This document shows, in pieces, positions 1-4,859 of a stretch of DNA of 8,386 nt (the stretch's first letter is position 1; the number at the start of each line of letters is the position of its first letter). The position numbers were made by a program, and so were the translations under genes. The notes beneath the pieces are model-generated. The model ran no database searches. It saw nothing but the letters and a program-made list of their open reading frames with translations, and was not told the DNA's origin. Origin of the DNA: Acidobacteriota bacterium. GTDB lineage: Bacteria > Acidobacteriota > Polarisedimenticolia > J045. The stretch lies in the NCBI GenBank assembly GCA_024276295.1, contig JAJRXN010000552.1, forward strand, positions 1 through 8,386. The letters run 5' to 3'.

Positions 1-221
1 AGCACGCGTTCTGAGGAAGCGGCCGTGTGCCCGGCCCGGCCACCGGGCGGCCTGCCCGCCCCGCGCCCGGACAGATGCGCCCCCGTCGGCCCGTGCCGGC
101 GCCCCAGCCGCACCGGACCTGTCGCGGCGCTACCGCACCCCCTGGCGGGCGAGCCTCGACCCGCCTTGCACTACCAACAAGCTGCGCTGCACGTAGGCAG
201 GCCTCGGGCGCCGCGCGCCCC
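1..221. other. Gene-poor GC-rich upstream region
   Basis: I see no convincing gene here. Frames that stay open through this stretch give Pro/Arg/Ala-rich translations typical of random GC-rich DNA. A TGA at 12-14 could end a gene entering from the left, but too little is visible to say. GCCCGG (34-39) and CCGGGC (43-48) can form a small 6-bp hairpin with a 3-nt loop; no T-run follows, so calling it a terminator would be speculative. Confidence 0.4.
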
Positions 222-227
222 TATAAT
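222..227 (+). promoter_or_regulatory. -10 box of the rhomboid gene; predicts a leaderless mRNA
   Basis: A perfect TATAAT lies at 222-227, with six bases (CCGCGC) between it and the ATG at 234. Transcription normally begins about 7 nt after the -10 box, which here is the A of the ATG itself. No Shine-Dalgarno sequence precedes the start. No TTGACA-like -35 sits at 16-18 bp spacing, so the promoter call rests on the -10 alone. Confidence 0.55.
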
Positions 228-233
228 CCGCGC

Positions 234-956
234 ATGTCGTATTCCCACGGCCCCCAGTCCGGTGGCATGGCGCTCTACCTGCCGCCGTTCTCCCCGATGG
301 TCAAGAAGATCGCCATCACGCTGGCGGTCGCCTTCGGCGTCCAGGTGTTCGCCCAGCTCGCCGGGCTCGGTGGTCTGGTCTCCTGGCTCGCGCTGGTGCC
401 CGGGCTCGTGGTCGGCCGGCTCGCGGTCTGGCAGCTCGGCACCTACGCGCTGCTGCACGGGGGGATCTGGCACCTGCTGATGAACCTGCTCGGCCTGTGG
501 ATGTTCGGCGGGGATGTCGAACGCGTCCTCGGCTCCCGGCGCTTCCTGTGGCTGTTCGTCGCCGGCGTGGTCGGTGGGGGGCTCGCTCACACGGTCGTCG
601 TGTTCTTCCTCGGGGCCGCCTTCGTGCCGGTGATCGGAGCTTCCGGCGGGGTCCTCGCCGTCGTCGCGGCGTTCGCGGCGCTGTTTCCCCAGCGCCAGGT
701 GTTCATCTTCCCGATCCCGGCGCCGATCCGGGCCTGGGTGATGGCGCTGGTGTTCGCCGCCATCAACCTCTACGGAGCGGTGACCGCCAACCGTGGGGGA
801 GGTGTCGCCTTCATCGCCCACCTCGGGGGGATGGCCTGCGGCTACCTCTTCCTGCTCTGGACGATCCGGGGTGGTCCCGGCCGCCCGCCCGGAGTGTCCC
901 GGCGGCCGCGGTTCCGTGTTCTCGAAGGTCGCGGGCGTGACGATTTCCTTCACTGA
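234..956 (+). CDS. Rhomboid-family intramembrane serine protease
   Basis: A 240-residue multi-pass membrane protein of the rhomboid family, which cleaves substrate helices inside the membrane. The expected active-site set is present: His80 and Asn84 in HLLMN (oxyanion region), nucleophile Ser137 in GASGG, and catalytic His196 in AHLGGM. About six hydrophobic segments are visible (roughly 25-45, 48-65, 70-92, 104-128, 133-151, 165-210, the last including two helices), followed by a short basic cytoplasmic tail rich in Arg and Pro. The open frame extends upstream to 27, but that part reads as Pro/Arg-rich non-protein sequence, and the TATAAT box six bases before the ATG at 234 supports this start; Met12 (267) is an alternative. 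It stands alone, and its substrate cannot be inferred. The gene ends with TGA and no clear terminator follows. Confidence 0.92.
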   Translation: MSYSHGPQSGGMALYLPPFSPMVKKIAITLAVAFGVQVFAQLAGLGGLVSWLALVPGLVVGRLAVWQLGTYALLHGGIWHLLMNLLGLWMFGGDVERVLGSRRFLWLFVAGVVGGGLAHTVVVFFLGAAFVPVIGASGGVLAVVAAFAALFPQRQVFIFPIPAPIRAWVMALVFAAINLYGAVTANRGGGVAFIAHLGGMACGYLFLLWTIRGGPGRPPGVSRRPRFRVLEGRGRDDFLH

Positions 957-1033
957 CGCCCGAACCTGTTCGCCACGATTGCGAGCGCCGGATGACTTTT
1001 TCTTGACCGGTTCATAAAATCCGGCCGGGAAGG

Positions 1034-1063
1034 TTGACAATCGATACACCTGATGGTGATATT
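1034..1063 (+). promoter_or_regulatory. Sigma-70-type promoter for the sigma-factor gene
   Basis: A consensus -35 TTGACA (1034-1039) is followed after 18 bp by GATATT (1058-1063), 4 of 6 to TATAAT. With 17-bp spacing the alternative -10 is TGATAT (1057-1062). The predicted transcription start is about 1070. The spacer holds a small inverted repeat, CACC-TGAT-GGTG (1047-1058). Confidence 0.5.
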
Positions 1064-1069
1064 CGTCAT

Positions 1070-1086
1070 TGACAGCCGCAGTGTCA
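1070..1086. promoter_or_regulatory. Operator-like inverted repeat TGACA-N7-TGTCA
   Basis: TGACA (1070-1074) and TGTCA (1082-1086) form a perfect 5-bp inverted repeat with half-site centres 12 bp apart. It sits on the transcription start predicted from the upstream promoter, where a dimeric repressor would block initiation. The position is suggestive, but no matching regulator can be named and a repeat this short can occur by chance. Confidence 0.3.
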
Positions 1087-1150
1087 GGATGTTGACCCGG
1101 GTTCAATTGCCGTTCGCGTTGCGCTGCACCCGATGTCACTCCTGGACGAT

Positions 1151-1176
1151 TGCGATCGTGAGGGGAAGCGATCGCA
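1151..1176 (+). other. Leader hairpin with purine-rich loop
   Basis: TGCGATCG (1151-1158) and CGATCGCA (1169-1176) are exact reverse complements enclosing the 10-nt loop TGAGGGGAAG. In RNA this gives a stable 8-bp stem, extendable by one G-U pair. No U-run follows, so it is not an ordinary terminator. The loop resembles a Shine-Dalgarno sequence but is about 180 nt from the sigma start codon, so its role (mRNA stability, protein binding or none) is unknown. Confidence 0.4.
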
Positions 1177-1330
1177 GCGCACGGGAAGAGGTCAGTCGTC
1201 GTAGTCGCTGGTGATTCGCCCGCAGGCGGAGAAGCCCGCGCTGAAGACCTGCCTTTTCTGTCATTCGCGCCGAATCCTGGCGCGAGCACCGTGCGCGTGA
1301 GCATCCCGGTCTCGGTGTACCCCCGAGCCG

Positions 1331-1343
1331 GGAGGGGAAGGAG
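1331..1343 (+). promoter_or_regulatory. Ribosome-binding site fixing the sigma-factor start
   Basis: GGAGGGG (1331-1337) and AAGGAG (1338-1343) precede the ATG at 1348 by 10 and 4 nt. This favours 1348 over the in-frame ATG at 1291, which would add 19 residues lying upstream of the usual family start. Confidence 0.7.
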
Positions 1344-1347
1344 CGAG

Positions 1348-2232
1348 ATGGAGAGCAGCTACGCGGAGAGGAGCGTCCTCAGCCGCTACTTCACCGAGAT
1401 CCGCGAGTACTCCCTGCTGACCCGAGACCAGGAACGCGAACTGGCAGAGCGTGTGAGAGACGGAGACAAGGACGCCTTCGAGCACCTCGTCGCCGCCAAT
1501 CTCTCTTTCGTAGTCAAGGTGGCGAGCGAGTACCGCAACCTCGGCCTGCCGCTCGAGGATCTGCTCAACGAGGGCAACCTCGGCCTGATCGAGGCCGCAC
1601 GACGGTATGATCCCACCAAGGGCACCAAGTTCATCACCTACGCGATCTGGTGGATCCGCAAGTCGATCCTCAAGGCGCTCGCCGAGCAGGTGAACGTCGT
1701 CCGGGTCCCCACCTACCAGATGAAGAAGATCCGCGAACTGCGCGAGGCGGAGAGAATGCTCCGCGAGGAACTCGGGCGGACTCCCGACCGCGGCGAGCTG
1801 AGCGAGAAACTCGAGGTGTCGGTCAAGAAGGTCGACCAGGTGCTCCAGGTGCGCAGCCGCGAGATGTCGATCGACGACACGGTCGGCAAGGAGCAGAAGA
1901 CCCCGGTCAGCGACTTCCTGGTCGACAAGGGGACCGAGAGTCCCGAGTCCGAGCTGCTCAAGCGCGAGGGGACCGAACTGGTCACCGTGGCGCTCGAGAT
2001 GCTCAACGAGCAGGAGCGGCTGGTCGTCAAGCACCGCTTCGGTCTCGACGGCTGCCCCGTGCTGACGCTCAAGGAGATCGGCGAGCAGATGGGCGTCAGC
2101 CGCGAGCGCGTGCGCCAGATCGAGACCCAGGCCAAGGAGCGCCTGCGCCGTCTGTTCGCCAGACCGCGCGGCCTGCGCGCCGCGGCACGCCGCCGCGTCG
2201 CCCGCCTCGTGCGCCGGCGGCAGTTCGCCTGA
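1348..2232 (+). CDS. RpoD/SigA-type RNA polymerase sigma factor (short, no region 1.1)
   Basis: A 294-residue sigma-70 protein that directs RNA polymerase to promoters. Region 1.2 lies at about 9-40. Region 2 is at about 42-115, with the core-binding and -10/melting segment including NEGNLGLIEAARRYD, TKFITYAIWWIRKSI and ALAEQ. Region 3 spans about 122-200. Region 4 (about 207-270) ends in the -35 helix-turn-helix, LTLKEIGEQMGVSRERVRQIE. Region 1.1, the long N-terminal domain of E. coli RpoD, is absent, as in the compact group 1/2 sigma factors of several non-proteobacterial phyla. I cannot tell whether this is the primary sigma factor or an RpoS/SigB-like group 2 paralogue. A strongly basic tail (272-294, about half Arg) follows region 4 and is unusual. 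The gene has its own promoter and a long leader, and a large hairpin separates it from the kinase gene. Confidence 0.93.
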   Translation: MESSYAERSVLSRYFTEIREYSLLTRDQERELAERVRDGDKDAFEHLVAANLSFVVKVASEYRNLGLPLEDLLNEGNLGLIEAARRYDPTKGTKFITYAIWWIRKSILKALAEQVNVVRVPTYQMKKIRELREAERMLREELGRTPDRGELSEKLEVSVKKVDQVLQVRSREMSIDDTVGKEQKTPVSDFLVDKGTESPESELLKREGTELVTVALEMLNEQERLVVKHRFGLDGCPVLTLKEIGEQMGVSRERVRQIETQAKERLRRLFARPRGLRAAARRRVARLVRRRQFA

Positions 2233-2255
2233 GACCCTGATGTCGGCATCGCGAT

Positions 2256-2300
2256 GCATGGGAGCCGGGAAGATCCTTCCCGGCTCTCGTGTTCCCATGC
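2256..2300 (+). terminator. Bipartite terminator-like hairpin after the sigma gene
   Basis: An inner stem, GAGCCGGGAAG (2262-2272) with CTTCCCGGCTC (2276-2286), closes on a 3-nt loop. An outer pair, GCATGGGA (2256-2263) and TCCCATGC (2293-2300), encloses it; the two stems share two bases. Together they make a very stable structure starting 23 nt after the sigma stop. There is no U-tract beyond weakly U-containing TCTCGTGTTCC, so Rho-independent termination is likely but not certain. Confidence 0.6.
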
Positions 2301-2326
2301 TCCGGTCCCGGGGCGGGAAGGCTCAG

Positions 2327-2342
2327 CGGGGTAGAATCCCCG
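2327..2342 (+). promoter_or_regulatory. Putative -10 element of the kinase-selB unit
   Basis: TAGAAT (2332-2337), 5 of 6 to TATAAT, lies inside the exact inverted repeat CGGGG-TAGAAT-CCCCG. Transcription would start near 2344, leaving a leader of about 44 nt before the GTG at 2388. No -35 match sits at 17 bp spacing, so the call is tentative. Confidence 0.35.
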
Positions 2343-2375
2343 GACGATGCGTCTGATCCAGAAGGTCGTGACGAC

Positions 2376-2390
2376 GAGGTCGCCCCTGTG
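2376..2390 (+). promoter_or_regulatory. Ribosome-binding site and GTG start of the kinase
   Basis: GAGGT (2376-2380) precedes the GTG at 2388 by 7 nt. The frame is open back to another GTG at 2289, but that codon lies inside the terminator-like hairpin and upstream of the putative promoter, so 2388 is preferred. Confidence 0.55.
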
Positions 2391-3704
2391 AGTCCGCGAT
2401 CCCGGGTCGAGAAGCTCGCTGCGGCGTTGCTCGCGGCGCGCGACGCCGACGGTGTCCTGGCCGCGCTGCTCGCGGTCGAGGAGCCGGCGGCCGACTTCGC
2501 GGCACTGTGGGGGGCCGATGGCAGGGTTGCGGCTGCGCGCCGCCGTGCGGCATCCGGCGAATGGGTCCGGTTTCCGATGCCGCCGATCGAACTCGAGCTG
2601 GCGGGTGACAGGGGGCTCGCGCTCGGACGGGGCCGCTCCGGCGAGCGGATCGATGCCCTCGACGATCTCCTCGCATCCCTCTCGCTCGAGCACGAACTCC
2701 GCGTGCCCCTCGGCGAGCCGCTCTGCGGGCTGCTCGTTCTCTCGCGCGCCCTCCGTCCGTTCAGCGTCCGCGAGCGGCGGGGCGTCGAGCGGCACGCCGG
2801 CCTGCTGGGCCGCGCTCTCGAGGAGCGCGCCCGACGGGCCGCCCACGAGCAGGGCAACGGGCAGGAACTTGCCTCGCTGCTGACGCTGACACGCTCGCTC
2901 GCCACGGCGGTCACTCTCGACGCCGCCCTCGATGCGGCCGCCACCTGCCTCGGCGCCTTGCTGCGGCCCGCATGCGGAGCGGTCGTCGCGGCGCTGGAGT
3001 CCGCGGCTCCGCCCCGGGCCGTCGCCTGGCCGGCGGCGGCGCAGGACGACGCCGTTCGCCGCGCCATCGATCCGGCCGGGCTTGCCGCGCCGCACGTCCG
3101 CACGCGGACCGGAAGCCACGCGATGCGTGCGAGCCGGCGCGCCGGAGTCTGGGTGACGCTCGACGATTCCGAGGAACCGATCGCGATCGCGCTCGGCTGG
3201 GCGGGCGCCCCGCCGGCTTCCGCGCGGCGCGTGATCCGTGCCGTGCTGGCGTCCCTGAGGCTCGCGCTGATCGGCCTGCGCGCCCAGCGTTCCCGCGAGG
3301 AAGGCCGCCTCGGGGCCGCGATGGAGCACCTTCCGCTCGGCATCGTGCTGCTCGACGGCGAGGCGCGGGTCCGGATCGCCAACCCGGTCGGCCGGGACCT
3401 GCTCGAGCGGGCGGGGCACCGCATCGACGAGAACGGCCGTCTGCGACGGATCGGACCGGTCGAGGTCTCGGCGATCGGTGACGAGCAGGATCGGGACGGC
3501 CCGCGCGAGGTCGAGATCTCGCTGCCGGACACCGACTGTACGATCGTCGCCCGGCTGTTCCGCGTCGTTTCCCCGGACGAGCAGGCCCACGAGACGGTGC
3601 TCGTGCTCGAGGACGTCACCGAGGAGCGCCGTCGGGCGCGGCAGTGGCTGCAGGTCGAAAAGCTCAGCGCCCTCGGCACGCTGATGGCGGGTATCGTTCA
3701 CTAG
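2388..3704 (+). CDS. Sensor half of a hybrid histidine kinase, ending at an in-frame TAG after the active-site His
   Basis: A 438-residue product if TAG terminates. No transmembrane segment is visible, so this is a cytoplasmic sensor. Residues about 15-150 and 165-300 look like two degenerate GAF-type domains. A PAS domain follows (about 308-420, containing AMEHLPLGIVLLDGEARVRI and the terminal VLVLEDVTEERR), then the start of the HisKA helix, VEKLSALGTLMAGIVH. His438, the expected phosphorylation site, is the last residue before TAG (3702-3704). Translation resumes in the same frame with INQPLTTILGYAQML, a textbook continuation in which the TAG occupies the conserved Glu position of HE-I-N-x-P-L. 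A product stopping here would lack the rest of the dimerisation domain and the ATP-binding domain and could not autophosphorylate. See the entries for the TAG codon and the catalytic half. Confidence 0.85.
   Translation: MSPRSRVEKLAAALLAARDADGVLAALLAVEEPAADFAALWGADGRVAAARRRAASGEWVRFPMPPIELELAGDRGLALGRGRSGERIDALDDLLASLSLEHELRVPLGEPLCGLLVLSRALRPFSVRERRGVERHAGLLGRALEERARRAAHEQGNGQELASLLTLTRSLATAVTLDAALDAAATCLGALLRPACGAVVAALESAAPPRAVAWPAAAQDDAVRRAIDPAGLAAPHVRTRTGSHAMRASRRAGVWVTLDDSEEPIAIALGWAGAPPASARRVIRAVLASLRLALIGLRAQRSREEGRLGAAMEHLPLGIVLLDGEARVRIANPVGRDLLERAGHRIDENGRLRRIGPVEVSAIGDEQDRDGPREVEISLPDTDCTIVARLFRVVSPDEQAHETVLVLEDVTEERRRARQWLQVEKLSALGTLMAGIVH
3702..3704 (+). other. In-frame TAG at the H-box Glu codon: nonsense mutation or recoded stop
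   Basis: The codons around it read His (CAC, 3699), TAG, Ile (ATC), Asn (AAC), Gln (CAG), Pro (CCG), Leu (CTG). HisKA kinases almost always have Glu or Asp at this position, and GAG differs from TAG by one base. There is no frameshift and no other stop until the TGA at 4848. The visible fact is one nonsense codon in an otherwise intact 820-codon frame; whether it is an error, a mutation or a decoded codon cannot be settled from this window. Confidence 0.9.
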
Positions 3705-4850
3705 ATCAACCAGCCGCTGACCACGATCCTCGGCTACGCGCAGATGCTCGCCGACGGCCAGCTCGGCGAGCGGCCCGGGCACTGGGTCCGGACGCTCGCG
3801 GAGGAGGCCCGGCGCTGCCAGCGGATCGTCCGCGACATGCTCGACGTCGCGCGGCCGAAGGACGAGGGGCGGCGACCGCTCGCACTCGAGACGATCGCCG
3901 GCAAGGCCCTCTCGCTGATGGCGCACCCGCTGCGCAAGTCCGGCGTGGAGGTGGCGTTCGACGTCGAGCCGGGGCTTCCGCTCGTCGCCGCCGATGCCGA
4001 CGAGATGCTGCGCGTGCTGCTCAACCTGCTGACCAACGCCCTCCACGCGCTCGAAGGGCAGGAGGGAACGCGCCGGATCACGGTCCGGTTGGCGCGCACG
4101 CGGTCGGGCGACGTCGAACTCGCCGTCGAGGACAACGGTCCGGGCATCCCGCCCGAACTCCAGGACAGGGTCTTCCTGCCGTTCTTCACGACCAAGCCCG
4201 AAGGAAAGGGTTCCGGACTCGGCCTCGCCCTTGTGGCCTCGACCGTGCGCGAGCACGGCGGCGAGGTGGAGATCGAAAGCACCCCCGGTGCCGGGGCGCG
4301 GATGGTCGTGCGTCTCCCGGCCGCTCCGCCGGAGGAGCGAATGGCAGCGGAACCGGCACCGCGCGAGGAGCCGGGGGTCCGCGCCGCTCGGCGTGCGGGG
4401 CGGCTCGCCGGTCTGCGCGTGCTCGTCGCCGAAGACGACGACGCGGTCGCCGAACTGGTCGGCGAGATCCTCACCGCCGAAGGTGCGGATGTGCACCGCG
4501 TGCCTGACGGCATCGAGGCCCTCGCCGCGCTCGAACAGGCGCCGTCCTCCGAGCCGTTCGGTGCGATGCTCTGCGACCTCGGCCTGCCGCGTCTCGGGGG
4601 CGCCGAACTGCTGGCGAGGCTCGGCGAGACCGCCCCGGCGTTCGTCGACCGGGTCGTGCTCGCCACCGGCGACCTTCGCCACGCGGGAGGCCGGGCCGTC
4701 TTCGAGCGACACGGCCGACCCTGTCTGGCCAAGCCGTTCGATCGCGAGGCGCTCGTGGCGACGCTCGGGCGGGTCGCCGGTCTGGGGCGGCGGTCGATCG
4801 AGCGCGGGGCGCACCGGCGGCCTCGCACCGCCGGTCCCGATCCCCACTGA
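3705..4850 (+). CDS. Catalytic (HATPase) and receiver half of the hybrid histidine kinase
   Basis: Same frame as the sensor half and continuous with it. Numbered from the GTG at 2388, the second dimerisation helix follows residue 439. The ATP-binding domain has the N-box Asn550 (NLLTNALHAL), G1 DNGPGIP (582-588), an F-box (LPFFTTKPEGKG) and G2 GKGSGLGL (606-613). A linker leads to a C-terminal receiver domain with acidic pocket EDDD (682-685), phospho-acceptor Asp730 (LCDLGLPRLGG), Thr760 (ATGD) and Lys782 (AKPF). All residues needed for ATP binding and phosphorelay are present. The first in-frame ATG is at 3744 (368 residues to the stop); it has no Shine-Dalgarno sequence and begins after the missing His, so independent translation would give a kinase core without its own phosphorylation site. 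No DNA-binding output domain is present. If the TAG is read through, the complete protein is 820 residues. The TGA stop lies 9 nt before selB. Confidence 0.85.
   Translation: MNQPLTTILGYAQMLADGQLGERPGHWVRTLAEEARRCQRIVRDMLDVARPKDEGRRPLALETIAGKALSLMAHPLRKSGVEVAFDVEPGLPLVAADADEMLRVLLNLLTNALHALEGQEGTRRITVRLARTRSGDVELAVEDNGPGIPPELQDRVFLPFFTTKPEGKGSGLGLALVASTVREHGGEVEIESTPGAGARMVVRLPAAPPEERMAAEPAPREEPGVRAARRAGRLAGLRVLVAEDDDAVAELVGEILTAEGADVHRVPDGIEALAALEQAPSSEPFGAMLCDLGLPRLGGAELLARLGETAPAFVDRVVLATGDLRHAGGRAVFERHGRPCLAKPFDREALVATLGRVAGLGRRSIERGAHRRPRTAGPDPH
3746..3771 (+). other. Perfect 9-bp inverted repeat downstream of the TAG
   Basis: GCTCGCCGA (3746-3754) and TCGGCGAGC (3763-3771) are exact reverse complements around the 8-nt loop CGGCCAGC. 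The stem begins 41 nt after the TAG. It lies inside coding sequence (MLADGQLGERPG). Its loop lacks the GU feature typical of E. coli-type SECIS elements, and its distance from the codon is greater than usual. Confidence 0.4.
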
Positions 4851-4859
4851 TATCTGGCG
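4848..4859 (+). promoter_or_regulatory. Possible leaderless internal start for selB
   Basis: TGATAT (4848-4853) overlaps the kinase stop codon and lies 6 nt before the selB ATG. No Shine-Dalgarno sequence is present. The segment ATATCTGGC just before the ATG is repeated in front of the XRE-TPR gene (7215-7223). No good -35 is visible, so coupling to kinase translation is an equally valid explanation. Confidence 0.25.

Larger units (their letters stand above)
957..1347 (+). other. Long intergenic leader of the sigma-factor gene
   Basis: This 391-nt gap has visibly lower GC than the genes around it and no credible coding sequence. It contains a short T-run at 997-1001 after the rhomboid gene, four TTGAC motifs (from 1003, 1034, 1069 and 1092), one good promoter (1034-1063), an inverted repeat TGACA-N7-TGTCA (1070-1086), a stable hairpin (1151-1176) and the ribosome-binding site of the sigma gene. 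If transcription starts near 1070, the sigma mRNA carries a leader of about 280 nt, long enough for post-transcriptional control. I found no match to a tRNA or a riboswitch that I recognise. Confidence 0.55.

Noticed and set aside
27..233. Extended rhomboid N-terminus from 27
   Set aside because: The extra 69 residues are Pro/Arg/Ala-rich with no membrane or domain character, and the TATAAT box lies within this stretch just before the ATG at 234.
1097..1115. GGGTTCAATT looks like a tRNA T-loop
   Set aside because: The flanks do not pair as a T-stem and no acceptor or anticodon arm is found around it.
171..1304. Minus-strand open frame across the rhomboid gene and leader
   Set aside because: It is the complement of a clear rhomboid gene, has charged low-complexity sequence and no recognisable domain.
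2289..2387. Longer kinase N-terminus from the GTG at 2289
   Set aside because: That codon lies inside the terminator-like hairpin and upstream of the putative promoter. The GTG at 2388 has a well-spaced GAGGT ribosome-binding site.
3744..4850. Catalytic half as an independently initiated split kinase
   Set aside because: The ATG at 3744 has no ribosome-binding site and starts inside the dimerisation domain, after the phospho-accepting His. Continuity with the upstream frame is far better supported.
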